Shown: one piece after another, positions 50,303 through 61,651 of the stretch
Position numbering within the stretch: the stretch's first letter is position 1
Layout of the letters: each line of letters begins with the position of its first letter
DNA from: Chaenocephalus aceratus
Taxonomy: Eukaryota; Chordata; Actinopteri; Perciformes; Channichthyidae
Direction of reading: 5' to 3'
DNA: 64,000 nucleotides
NCBI GenBank assembly: GCA_023974075.1
Contig: CM043792.1
Span: 19,414,824-19,478,823 of the forward strand
Position numbers and translations under genes: made by a program
Notes under the pieces: generated by a model
Database searches by the model: none
What the model was told of the DNA's origin: nothing
What the model saw: only the letters and a program-made list of their open reading frames with translations

Positions 50303-53300
50303 TCAGTTGTTTGACGGTCTGCAGAGAAATAAATAAGGTTGTTAGCAAGAATAAAAAAAAAACAACACTTATTTGACAACTGAAGTTACTTACTTGGCCC
50401 ATTCAACATTGAGAATAAGATGATCGTATCCAAATCCTGACACTCCTGCGATGGCTCTCGCTGCATCCTCCCGGCGGTGGAAACTGATGAAGGCGAATCC
50501 CTGCAGAGAACAAAGTGGGCGGTTGATGGATGGTACAACTGTAACCGGCTGTGTTTCTGACCATTATTATTTCTATTGAATTATAACCATGTTTAGGTCA
50601 TATAATTATCTTCAAACAAAACACAAGTATGAGACTATAAAAAAGACTATACATCCAGCTTACATGCAATTAAAACAGAGAAACATTAAAAAAAAAAGGT
50701 TCTACTGTTTTTATTGCTCTACTAGTTAGTCCATTTGTTTCCTAAATTTAATTGTGTGTGATTATTTCTTAGTACAGTTGCACTTGTAAATGTAGTGTTT
50801 TCTATAGAAATGTTTAAAATGGTCATTGTCATCTGTGCGAAAATTCAATAGTACATACTTTGAGTGACCACTACAGTCTCTACAGCAGGGGTCACCATCC
50901 TTTTTTAGGATGAGGGCTACTTTCAAAAAATAAAACAAGTTGGGGCTATTTTTACTTTTGCAGTGTATATATTTTAACATTATTATGCTACCTTTAACCT
51001 TTCTGTGCTGTTTGGGTCTGTGGGACCCGTTTTCAGTGTTTACTAAAAGAACATGTATTCAATTTAATTATTTTAACCTGCTTTATTTGGGGGTGGACCT
51101 AACATCCTCTAGGAGGGACCTCACCTCCTCTAGGGGGTCCGGGAAGATTTTTTTTTTTTAAATGTTGAAGTGAAACGCATCAATCTGGTGCACTTTGAGC
51201 ACAAAATGAATGTATGGATACAGTTCTCAACACTCGGATGAAAGGGAGCTGTATACTTTTGAATAATCCAAACATCTTTAGAATATGATCACAACCAATA
51301 ACAAATCATTTAAACTTGTTTATTCTTATCTTGCGTTACCTAGTTAGCATTCTTTCTTTTTATTTATGCATATTTTACTAATCACTCCCCTTTTAAACAG
51401 TTTTTTGTACTGTCCTATTGTACATATTGGAATGATTTCTTACTTTATCTATACTAAATAGATAAAGGGGTGCTCTCTCTCTCACACACACACTGTGTGA
51501 CTTGCGCTAAAAAAAAAATAATAAACATATTTGTAAAGTGGGGGGACACAAACGGGATTTCGAAAAGTGCTGGGGACATGTCCCCCCTGGAGATTACGCC
51601 ATGCGTGTGTGTGCGTCAAGTGGAATAAATATATATGAAAGTTACAACACACAGAGTAAAACTCTGGCCCTCATGTGCTGTATAGGCTGGCATGATAGGC
51701 TGTTCAATGGGGCTGATGTGTTGTGTAGATTCTGCCAGAAGGAAAATCAGCGGTGATGTGCCACATTGCTTTTCTTCCCGACTGCAACGCTGGTCCCGCA
51801 AATCAAGCAAGAACGTGATTGGTCGATATTCATTGTGGGGGTGGGGGGGTGTTAGTTAGAGTTGTCGTAAGTAGATAGAGTTTGCTATGATTTAGGTTTC
51901 GTTTATGCATAGGGTAGATTCTTTTAATTACATTTCCTTTTTTGTTTTGTGTATTTTATACATTTTGGATATTCTTGGCGAGCTATTTTTAGAACGTGCC
52001 CGGCGGGCGCCTCACGTTGCTCCTGCGGGCGACTGAGTGCCGTGTTGGCTACCCCTGCACGACAGTGTTGCTACTTTGCTTCCTTCTTTCCTCCGATTGT
52101 TTTTGTAAATAGCAGGTGTGTTTGTGTTGTTGAGGCTCAGCACTGACCTTGGACTGCCCAGTATTCTTGTCCTTGGCCAGATAGATCCTGGAGATGGAGC
52201 CAAATGGTCTGAAGAGCTCCTGCAAGTCCGTCTCGCGGGTGTCCTCAGACAGATTGGTCACACGAATAGTGGCATTGTCATCAGCTGTTGGGGGCAAAAA
52301 TACAGCATCAATACTGGGCAAAGCTTTGTTGATGAAAAATGATTTATGTAAAGAATTGGCATATAGAAAGTCTGATTTAACGTACATCCTCCCCTCCGGT
52401 TGGGCTGCATGGACTCCCCTCTCCGCGTGCTTCCATCCCTCAGGCTCGGGGGGACATACTTCCCAGTCTTGCTCTGCGCAGGCTGTGCCGGCTCAGGCTC
52501 TCCTGGTTGAGCAATGGAGAAACAGGCCATATTAGTCATGACTTTAGAAAGGTCCAAAAACCAAGTGGATCAGGAATGACAGATCTAAATTTGAATGATT
52601 TGAATAGCGTGTGGATGTACCAGAGCCAGCAGGCTTGTCCTTGTCTGCTGTGGAAAGCCCAAGCTGCTCAGCCAGCTCCTTCTGCATGGGGCCCAGGGTG
52701 TCCTTGTATGGACAGCGGGTGGTCCAATGGTCGCCTTTGCAAATACGGCAAGACACAATCTTCTGTCCTTTCAATTTGTTCATGGGATCCTCTTCCTGGT
52801 CTTGGGCATTTAAGTCCTGCAAGACGTAAGATGAGAAACTCAGTAACAAGCATAACCAAGAAAATAACAAATCAATACCGTATTAATGCATTTCAGCATG
52901 TTTTATGTGGTCCTCAACACATCACTAAGCAGCAGCACGACATTTTATAAGTCCCAAAGCATACTTGCCTCTTTGCTGGAGATGAACACCATGAAGACAT
53001 CGTCACTGACTGTGGTGGTGGCAACATTGGGACCTTTTGCATCAAACTCAGAGTTGCCAAATTTCTTCCAGTTCTGAAACAAGCAAACAATATCAGATAT
53101 GGACCCTGACCTAACCCAAAATCTAAATCAATTTGAAGTGAAGGCAAATAGACGTAAATGCAAACCTTTCTCCTGGCAACAGCTTTTGAGGCTTTCCTTG
53201 TCTCGATCTTGAAGGTCCGCACAATCTTAGGGACAAATAGGCAAGGAATGCTAAATCCATTTAATATGTAAAAGAAGCCAAATGCTTGTATTTCTGTGTT

Positions 53301-54489
53301 GAAACTACTGCGGTACTACAGTTTAAAGCTTGTATAGTATTATATAATCACTTTCATAGTGATGACTGTTCCAGCTCAAAATTATCAAAAATAAGCAGTT
53401 GACAACTGTGTCCAAAAAAAACATTCTCAATTTATCACTACTTGATTATCACAGTACAAATTATTTTAACAGCATTTGCATGCATTAGTCTACAACCATA
53501 CTAATCCTTTTTTATTGAAAATGAACTCCTCTGTACCATAAGGTCTTATAGCCGATGTCAAAGCCTGTTATGCTGCCAAAGCACTGCAGCATTATGAACT
53601 ATCTCTAGACAGATGCAAGAATGTATACCTTAGTGAAGCTCAACTTACCTTAAACTTCTTCCCATCATCATCTATTTTATATTCCGTGATGGTCTTAATA
53701 TTTCCTTTGATGATTTCCTTGGGAGGGGGTAGTGTGCCTGATCAAAAAATATATACAGTCAAGTTAGACAAGCCAGAGGGAAAAGAAAACGATGCACTCT
53801 TGTAAGAGGCTTTGCATGTGTTGGTCCACTACAAAATGAACAAAACGTTTATTTGGCGACACTTCACTGTCCTATGCAGACAACACATCTCTTCATCACA
53901 TCTCCAGCTCTGAACTAATGACTTGCTTTACAACCAAATGGAAAATGCGTATCCTTATAAAGACAGTGACACGTTTCGGTTAGTATGTTTATTTCAAAGA
54001 TGTTTACATATTACAAAGGCCTGGGACGAGGCTATCTTGCTAACTTTTAGCCATCTTGCCGTTAGCAGTGTATGACACTGCCTACGTCACTGTCTAGCAT
54101 ATGTCGACTAGCTACACTTTTCATCAATCCAATCATTATTGTATGTCAGTGACGCAAACGTAATAACCAAGCCGTTTGAACATAATATACCCGGACAACA
54201 CAGCTACGTTTATTTTTTTCTCTAGTATTAAAGCCAGCAACCACGTGGAAGTTGAAGCTGCCTAGCCGGCCTCCTCCTCCGGTCACAGAGAGGAGCTAGC
54301 TTTAGCTAACTAATGTTAGCTCCTTACCTTCATCTACTTCCTCCTCCACTTGGTCTGCCCAGCTGGGCTTGGAACTGGAAAGTACAGATTGACAAGCAAC
54401 ATTAGATGTATCGATAAAGACCTCTCGCACAAGTAGAAATTATGAAATGTTTATAATAGCACTCACTCGTCGTATTCCATCGACGGCAT
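50303..54489 (-). CDS. eif3g: Eukaryotic translation initiation factor 3 subunit G
   Basis: I joined ten exons to a 298-residue protein, the RNA-recognition subunit of cytoplasmic eIF3 that acts in scanning and reinitiation. Exons, in order of translation: 54489-54467, 54374-54328, 53737-53649, 53225-53166, 53073-52969, 52816-52621, 52502-52386, 52284-52148, 50500-50394, 50318-50303. The start gives [19 protein letters not shown]. The eIF3i-binding amino half contains [15 protein letters not shown] and RRKNWKKFG. A zinc-knuckle-like [17 protein letters not shown] follows, and the carboxyl RRM has TIRVTNLSE (RNP2) and [12 protein letters not shown] (RNP1). It ends WAKPSNN. It lacks an internal segment found in mammals, as expected for teleosts. 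Intron 5 is of the GC-AG type. Intron 8 (50501-52147) carries a hAT element. The gene converges with DNMT1. Confidence 0.96.
50886..52057. mobile_element. hAT-type element in EIF3G intron 8
   Basis: The left end is CAGGGGTCACCATCC and the reverse complement of the right is CAGGGGTAGCCAACA. The flanking octamers CTCTACAG (50878-50885) and CACGACAG (52058-52065) match at six of eight positions, so the duplication has decayed. No transposase domain is readable. A possible second insert with a TTAA-type start (ttaacctttctgtgctg) begins at 50994. Confidence 0.65.
52817..52968 (-). other. GC-AG intron of EIF3G
   Basis: On the minus strand exon 5 ends AGCAAAGAG and the intron begins GCAAGT, with acceptor ttgcag before GACTTAAATGCC. 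AG|GCAAGT is the strong consensus of the rare GC-AG class. No GT donor nearby keeps the frame and the conserved residues (SSKE|DLNAQ). Confidence 0.9.
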
Positions 54490-55204
54490 CTTCTCGGCTA
54501 GCTTAGCTTCAGGACCGTAAAGAGCGTAGAAGTGCTAGCCCAGGAGCGTAGTCGAGCCGCCAATCCAAACACTTCCGGTTAAACTTCACAATAAAAGGAC
54601 CGCGTCTGTTACATTTAAGCTTCACAATAAGAGTCCTGTTGTAGGGCTGACAGAAAGTAATGTGTAATCAATCATCATGTCGTATTTTCTTTCAGATTTA
54701 TAATTTGATGAAGATGTTTGACATCGTAAATATGTTTGATATAGGTTGGACTATAGAAAGGAATAGGGACAGTAACCAGCTCCCACTCAGACACCAAACA
54801 ACTGTTTTATCTGAGAAGTGTTTTATTTTAGGATTTCAGCTCACACTTTCAGGGAGATAAAGAAAAACTATTTCTGCTGATATGTTTTATGTTCCTACGA
54901 TTCTGTGTATTTTTTTTTTTTTTTGGGTTGTGGCTATCTGAATACCTTATAGCCTACTAAACTAATATCAATTATGTGATTAGGATATCATAAGTCGACA
55001 TCGCTTCATTAAACATTTTTGAAGAATTCATCACAGAGATGACTGATTTAATTTAATTTATTACACTGATTTTTAAACTTTATTTATCAAAAGGTCCACT
55101 GTTCAATCATGTAAAAGTGGGGAGTTTGCTCTGTAATGAAACGTACTGCTACCAACAACGCTGACTTGACTAAAAACAAGGCACCCTACAACAACAAGTC
55201 ATTC
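54490..55204. other. EIF3G promoter and spacer to P2RY11
   Basis: Directly upstream of the EIF3G ATG (minus strand) is a moderately GC-rich leader with a pyrimidine stretch (ctctttacggtcc, near 54508-54522), possibly a TOP-like start. The rest is AT-rich with no gene. Confidence 0.4.
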
Positions 55205-55210
55205 TTTATT
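55205..55210 (-). terminator. P2RY11 poly(A) signal candidate
   Basis: TTTATT on the plus strand reads AATAAA on the minus strand, about 120 bases after the receptor stop. Confidence 0.6.
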
Positions 55211-55329
55211 TCAGATGATTTATTTTTGTTTCAAAGTTAATATAAAAAGAAATGTCAGCATTAACAACGCACAAAATAAAAGCTAGTTTTACAGTATGAC
55301 ATTGTGTGGATTATCAAGCATCAGCAGCT

Positions 55330-56576
55330 CTACTTTCTTATCACCCCCAGCTGTTTTTCCTCTGAGCTCTTCCCACAACATGCTACTCTTATACTGTCAA
55401 ACAAAGCCATGTATAGGATGGGATGGATACACATGTTCAGAGTTGCAAGTCCCTTGGACACCTGATACATGTCGTACACCCAACAGTTTGTTTGTTTATT
55501 GATTTTCAGATGCAAGTGATAGATTTGAAGGATGTGGTAAGGCACAAATGAAATGGCATACAGCACAATCACTGATCCGACCAACAGGCCTATCTTGCGT
55601 TTCTCCAGGGTGGTTATACTGACATTTTTCCAAATCACTGAAATAAACACAAAGTAGGAAGTGAAAGTAACAGCAAAGGGAAGAACACAACCAAACACAG
55701 CAAGGAATATTTTGTAGTAGAAGTAAGGACTTTCATTATTGCGAAAGGCGGACACACACAGAGTGTTGTTATTGTGCACAAACTGCACATTGAAGTTAAC
55801 TGAGGCAAATTTCAACTCAGGGCAGGAAATGACTCCCACAACAATCCAGATGATGACACTGACGACCTTGGCGTGGGCAGGCTCTACATAGGACCGGGTG
55901 AAGAAGGGACAAGCGATGGCCACACATCGGTTCACACTTATCGCCATGATGAAAAAGATGCTTACATACAGGTTACAGGAGAAAAGAAACCTCTCGATTT
56001 TACACAAGGCATCACCGAAGACCCAGTGTTTCCCCAGGGAGTAGTAGACTATCAGCAAAGGCAAGGTCAGGACATACAGCAGATCACTGATGGCCAGGTT
56101 ACAGGACAGGACCACCCCAGTGTGCCAGTTCCTTTTCTCTCTGACCACCAGCAGCCACAGGGCAAACATGTTTCCTGCCAGGGCCACAATGAACTCCACC
56201 CCATACATCGAGGGCAGCAGAGCCACTTGAAACCCCTCACAGTGAAAGGAGTTCTTCTCCATCTTGATCTCAGCTGAAGGTTATTTTGTTGTCAAGCTTC
56301 TTTCACACAGATCGTACCATTGCTGTAAATTGAAGAATGTTTATTCAGTGACTTGCAATAAGTCATATTCTCTTTTTGTAAGTTTAAGTGCACTTTATAT
56401 TTGTGAAGTTAATTATAAGAAGTAAGCTTACATCTATGCAGATAACCATTTTTACGATATGAAATGTTCTCTATGTCTATTTAGAAAAGAAGACATTTAA
56501 ATGATGAAAGCTTTATCTTACCGAAAGGATTCGGCTTGCAGCGTTCTGTAAAGTGGCTCATAAGATGAGAGTTCAT
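55330..56576 (-). CDS. p2ry11: P2Y purinoceptor 11-like GPCR
   Basis: The large exon (56273-55330) alone encodes 310 residues from the ATG at 56262 (atcaagATGg, strong context). It is a class A receptor of the nucleotide P2Y family with seven hydrophobic segments. Sequence shared with human P2RY11 includes KHW.FG.A, ERFLFSCNL, PFFTRSYVEPAHAKVVS, FVPYHIL and a TM7 HPILYM in place of NPxxY; DRY is replaced by NRC. Human P2RY11 sits in the same place next to PPAN and EIF3G. A 55-base upstream exon (56576-56522; MNSHLMSHFTERCKPNPF) with donor GTAAGA joins in phase to an acceptor at 56274, giving 332 residues. The large exon is certain and the upstream exon likely but unproven, since its acceptor has a weak pyrimidine tract. 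Confidence 0.87.
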
Positions 56577-58026
56577 TCCCTTTGTGGTATCTGTAATGAA
56601 ACTGAAAAAAGGTTATCCACCATCATAATCACTTTAGGCATCTGAATCTAAGATGAGAAATGTGAGTTTGTCACAGGGCTTTTATCAACCTCAAGACACT
56701 TCCTCTTACACACACGCAATTTGAAGAAGCAAAACTGAAGACACACATCCGATGCAATTGACAAACACGGTCCGTGTACTTTTTGTCAGTTTGATTTTTC
56801 GTTTAAACCAAAATCCAAAAAACGGAAATACCAGCCTTTTTTTTTTTATTTAAAACGGAAAACCAGAGCTTTTTTTCCGTTGTTGTTGTCTGAATCAAAG
56901 GACGGATAACGAGAAAACCTAATAAAAAAAAGTCTGTACGTTTTGTTAGTTTGATTTTTCGTTGTTTTACGGGAGTGAGGCAGAGACTGGCAGCTCCCGT
57001 AAAATATTTTTTTTAAATATCAGTCTGACTAAAAAAATGTACATCTGCCCCCAGGAGCAATTGTAACAGCACACTGAGCACAAGGTCAATTGTCTTCCGT
57101 GTTGCTGAAACATATTTTAAATTAGGAAGGCTTTTTAAACCGTAATTTACATGTTCTGTGAATAGTTTCGAGGCTACTTAAAATCCGAGCGAGATATAAA
57201 ATAATTCGAAGACATGTAGGCCTACGCATTTCGCGGTTCCATTTTGTACTTTGGTTTGAGACAAACTCGCACTTTGAATAAGTTGCATTTACTCTGAAAT
57301 ACATTGAAGTGAGCTGCTACATATTACCGTGTCATTTTCTATATCCTATTAAATGCTTTCCATAAAAACGCACTAACATAAGACCAGTTTAGTTTTACAC
57401 ATCCAAAAGAAGATAAATGCCTGGTGTGCTATACAATTCCCCCCCCACCCCCAATACTGTAACCTATAGCATACTGATCAGATATAATGCTTAGCTACTT
57501 ACAATCAATTCCTCAAATGAAGGCACGGATGGAGAATCAGCGAAACTAAATAAAAAGAAATGGGTGCGACCTTTAGGGATCCTGAATAAGTAGAGTGACC
57601 CGGAAGATCAGGTAGTGACAACACATTCTTAAAATGCTGTGTTTCTGCAATAAACGCGAGTTGTAATGCTAAATCTGAGACCTTTTCATATAGACCTCAT
57701 GCATCTATCAAATTATAATTATTCATATCTTACCCAGCACCCCAATTTTATATCCATTGAGTCTACTTTTATTTATTCTCTTGGCCTTTTTAAAAATTAC
57801 ATGTTGCAATGAGTTTCTTTTGCACTGTGCTTATGCTTTTATTTGTGTTATTTAAATTATCTTGTTTGAATGTGGTATATAATATACAATATACAAAACG
57901 TTGCTTGCCTTATGGAATGGAAATGTAAAGACAATCAAATTATTACACAAACCTGAAGGAAAATAAATGACTGCACTGATCACCTGAAGACTACAATACA
58001 ATTCACCAAGTCAATCGTCTTAACAT
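56577..58026. other. Spacer between P2RY11 and PPAN with repeat sequence
   Basis: I see no gene. Around 56780-56990 there are two direct copies of 'agtttgatttttcgtt' and sequence rich in 'aaacggaaa', which looks like an old transposon fragment; its ends were not found. Confidence 0.45.
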
Positions 58027-58032
58027 TTTATT
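58027..58032 (-). terminator. ppan: PPAN poly(A) signal
   Basis: TTTATT (minus AATAAA) lies 185 bases after the PPAN stop. Confidence 0.75.
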
Positions 58033-58216
58033 GAACAGGAACAATTTCAATATTCATTTATACAGTGTGAAAAATATAGAACATTCCTCTGCTGATTTTC
58101 AGCAATAAACAGTCTCACAAGCATCACTCTCTGCTGAGGCACTGGTGGCTCGCTGCTGCCACCTGGTGGTCAAGCATTATAAACACATTTAATGTCCAGA
58201 AAGAAGAGGGAGGGGC

Positions 58217-61200
58217 TCAGCCTTTTCCCTTCCTCTGTTTGAAGCCTTGCTTTGCTCCTGCACCTTTCTTCCTAAAGGCCGAACTGCTTTTTGGACCTTT
58301 AGAATTGAAAGATCTGTCCTTATTTTTGTTTCCACCAAACGATTTGTTCCCTTCAAATCTCTTCTTCCCACCAAATGATTCCCTATCGCCAGTTCTCTTT
58401 GCGCCGAATGACTTTCCACCAGGACTCATTTTCCTTCCATATGGCTTCTCCCCGTCCCCCGATTTCTTCCATCCCTTTCCAGTGTTCCCGTCTCTCCGAT
58501 GTCCTCCTGGACCATTTCTCTTGGGCGATTTAGAATCTCTGTCTTTTCCAAACGATTTACCGGGGGACATTTTCCTCTTCTTTGCAGGTCCATGAGTCCT
58601 TTCTGAACTATGCTTCCTCTTGGTACTTGGGAACATGTCTGAAATGAAAAAAAGTATTGTCAATAAACAAACCAAAAAATACCCAGGAGCATATGGTTTA
58701 AAGGACAGCAATTATGTTCACCTTCATCGGGATCCTGTCCTACAGCCTGTCTGTAGTACTCCACCTCATCATCAGATTCAACAGCAGCCGGCCGGACATC
58801 TTGATTCCCAGGATCCTCTACCTCACTGTCCTCTTCGGCCTCCTCTTCAGCACGTTTCTTCTTGATGCCTTCCAGGCTCTTTTTCCTGTCAGAGGGTAAA
58901 GAAATTCCATTTAATACTTTAACCAGATTAAACATTGACAAATGTACAAGGTCATATTCTCATGTTGTCAGCTCCATCTTAAAAGCTCATAAAAAAAGAA
59001 AAAGAGAATATATTACTTGTGGTCTTCTCGTTTCTCATTCTTATGAGCAACATCTTGCTCCTGCTTTTTCCTGCGGGCCTGCTTCTGTTTAAGCTGGGCC
59101 TCCTTTCGTTTCAGGATCTCTTGTATCTCCTCTTCCGTCTTTGAGACTTGCGAACACAGAAAATAACTTCAAATTAAAAGACAGTGTATACCCAGTGTAC
59201 ATTATACTGTGTACACTTTGGATGCATCAGTAAGCGTTTACTTTTAGAGATAAATCACAGAATTCATAATGATTTTGTCATCATGTGCATCTGAATATAT
59301 CACAAAGAAAGGTGAATAAAAGGACAGTAGTGCACTCACTCATGGTGTGATAAAGGACATTCCCATCTCCCATGCCTTCTTGTATCTTCATCAGCTGCAG
59401 GCTCATGCGAGGACCAATCTGAGGAGAACACAGTGCAACAATTCAGGTTCCACTCAGGCACCAAGATTGTTTTTAACAGCTTTACTTCCTCAGGATGCTC
59501 ACCTCGGTCAGACGGACTGCGCTCTGCTGGGAGGCCATGTTGCCTCGGCCAGAGTAGACCTGTGGTAGTTCAGTTATGTTGTGCTCCCCGTCTTGCTCTG
59601 CCTCACTTTCTGAAAGGTTTGCCCCCCTGAGAGTTGTAGACAACACAATAGTTAATCAGATTTAAATCATCAATTCTGCAGAAGGAAACAAATAACTTGA
59701 ATCCCTGTGTTAGAACAGCTACATCTCACTAAGCATTTTGAAAAGGACCTTACTTCATCATCAGCTCACTGATATCCTCAAACTTGGCCATGTTGGGGAA
59801 CCTCTCCTGCATCAGCTTTTTGACTCCACGGCTCATTCCCACAGGGACAACCTTCAGGCTGCTGCAGGTTGGAAACGTGATCATGTGGGTCAGTCTAACA
59901 ATTACTCAAATAAAATAAATATGGTCATTGTGTTGAGGCCCGTCAGTGCGTTTACTTTGAACATACATCACTGAACAGTCATGTCGAAATCTGTCATCAT
60001 GTGAGCCCAACATCTCTGCTGTCAAGCCCTTTGCTAGAGCAAACAGGGCAAAAACAAAAAGTACTTACTAGTGACGGAATTCTATTTCCTGGGTCTCTGG
60101 GTTGTAATTCAGCAGCACACACCTCTTGATATTGTTGAGGCTTACCTGGAAAACAACAATATCTTTGTTTTTGGTTGCAAGAAGTCATTATACATTTTTA
60201 CAATGTTGAATGCTCAAAGATTTAGTAATCAGATAGCGTTTACTTTTGATTCATCTTCAAAGGAAATCTCAGAAGACTATACGATCATCATGATGCCAAC
60301 AGGGCTTTAAATCTCGAGTCAACCAGAAAAAGGCAGTATTATTGTTAAAAAGAAACATACCTTGTGCACATTAATGGACGGAAACATGTTCTGGAACATG
60401 GTGGCCATGAGTTTAACGTGCATGCCATCAGATCCAAAGTTGTTGAGGATTAATAGAGGATGATGTGTGAACTGCTGATCGTGCATCCTGTGCTTCTTCA
60501 GAGATGAAACCACATCTTTGACAAGGGAGTACTGAAAAGAGTTTTAGAAAAAGAAGAAAAGAGTCCTCAAAAATGTAGGGAAACATTTAAGTGTTAAACA
60601 TTACATTGGCAGTTTGGGCACATCAGTGCGTTTACTTTGAAAACATCACTTACAGTCACATACTAAATTGTCATCATTTGAGCCCATTTTCCTTTTGTAC
60701 TTCTATTTCAAGGATGAGTTCATACAATTACCTTGACTACTTTGAAATTAAGCATCGGACCTTTCGGAAGTCGTGCCAGTCTCTGAAAGCACAACAAAAT
60801 AAATGGTTGGATGGGGATCAGGCTAATCATGACAAAACTGAAAAAGTTCTTCAGCACCCGAGAGCTGTTATAAAAAAAAAAAGGTTATTTATGTAATCTT
60901 ACCAGGTTTACATAGGTGGGAGTTTTGCTGAATATCATGAAGTGTGTTACTCCCAGAGGTCCTGCAATAGCCACAAAGTCTTTCAGCACATTCTTTTTCC
61001 TAACCTGGTAAAAGGAAAAAAACAACATTAGATATAGTTGAAGTGAAAGAGCAGAGGAAATGACAAAGATACTTGCAGATTACAAATATCAGAAAAAGCT
61101 CATATATATATATATATACATTTCATTAAAAATGCTCAAATAAACCCCACCGACCTTCAGTGACTCCGCAGTGTAGGGCTCCATGACTCTCCGCATATCC

Positions 61201-61651
61201 TCGATGAGCTGACCCACGTTTTTCCCGATCTGTCCCCGGTTAAACACGAAGGAGTGGGGGATCGCTCCGTAAATCTCCTCGGCCACATGGTTAGCTGTGG
61301 CTCTGGACTTCTTTTGGTTCTTGGTCTGAAAAAACACAACAGCAATATATTAATTGTAATGAATACATTTAGTTACATGACACTTGACAGATTATTGTTT
61401 GATTTTGCTTTGAATTATGATGAGAGTTTACAGTTTAATTAGATTTTTTTTAAAAAGTAAGCTAACATACACGATTAACTAGCTCTACTAACAGTTACAT
61501 AAATCCACCACAAACTGAGGTTTATCTTTCTCGTATAAGATATATCACATGTTTATTCATTAAATAGACTCAAATATAAATACAAGTTTAGCTATCTTTC
61601 CTTAAGGCTAACCCATGCGCACAGGCCGTCACTTACCTTTGATTTCCCCAT
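58217..61651 (-). CDS. ppan: Peter Pan homologue, Brix-domain 60S ribosome assembly factor
   Basis: I joined twelve exons to a 537-residue protein (SSF1/Ssf family), a nucleolar factor for 27S pre-rRNA processing and 60S maturation. Exons, in order of translation: 61651-61637, 61325-61155, 61004-60903, 60782-60732, 60531-60361, 60145-60069, 59861-59754, 59626-59503, 59418-59340, 59146-59017, 58885-58722, 58638-58217. It starts MGKSKTKNQKKSRATANHVA. The Brix domain covers about 28-297 and includes IPHSFVFNRGQIGKNVGQL, MHVKLMATMFQNMFPSINVH and PRMSLQLMKIQEGM. A Lys/Glu-rich helix (exon 10), an acidic stretch (exon 11) and a long basic tail with SFGG/SFGK repeats (exon 12) follow. Introns 4, 5, 6 and 9 each hold a box C/D snoRNA. 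The order of neighbours is as in human. Confidence 0.96.
59221..59291 (-). ncRNA. Box C/D snoRNA, SNORD105B-like, PPAN intron 9
   Basis: On the minus strand: C box ATGATGA (59284-59278), D box CTGA (59230-59227) and a perfect terminal stem GATGCA/TGCATC. The guide before D is AAAAGTAAACGCTTA, complementary over 13 bases to AAGCGTTTACTTT of 18S rRNA. The fifth base from the D box pairs with the C two bases before the UUU, equivalent to human C797. Confidence 0.82.
59932..60011 (-). ncRNA. Box C/D snoRNA, SNORD105-like, PPAN intron 6
   Basis: On the minus strand: C box ATGATGA (60000-59994), C'-like GTGATGT, D box CTGA (59946-59943) and a short terminal stem (GTTGGG with a CTCAAC partner). The guide CAAAGTAAACGC plus one A before D pairs with GCGTTTACTTTG of 18S rRNA. 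The fifth base from D faces the first U of UUUAC, equivalent to human U799. Confidence 0.85.
60224..60297 (-). ncRNA. Box C/D snoRNA, SNORD105B-like, PPAN intron 5
   Basis: On the minus strand: C box ATGATGA (60291-60285), D' box CTGA (60272-60269), C'-like GATGAAT and D box CTGA (60232-60229). The guide AAAAGTAAACGC is followed by TAT before D, the same register as the intron 9 copy (target C797) with one mismatch. No good terminal stem is visible, so the ends are approximate. Confidence 0.68.
60615..60686 (-). ncRNA. Box C/D snoRNA, SNORD105-like, PPAN intron 4
   Basis: On the minus strand: C box ATGATGA (60677-60671), C'-like GTGATGT, D box CTGA (60626-60623) and a terminal stem TGGGC/GCCCA. 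Guide TCAAAGTAAACGCA is nearly identical to that of the intron 6 copy, so it should also target 18S U799. Confidence 0.85.

Noticed and set aside
55873..56277. 134-codon plus-strand frame
   Set aside because: Antisense shadow of the P2RY11 coding exon.
58239..58595. 118-codon plus-strand frame rich in Phe and Pro
   Set aside because: Antisense shadow of the basic PPAN tail exon.
59627..59753. TCATCA and TCAG motifs in PPAN intron 7
   Set aside because: The boxes are only about ten bases apart and the 18S guide is missing, so it is not a snoRNA.
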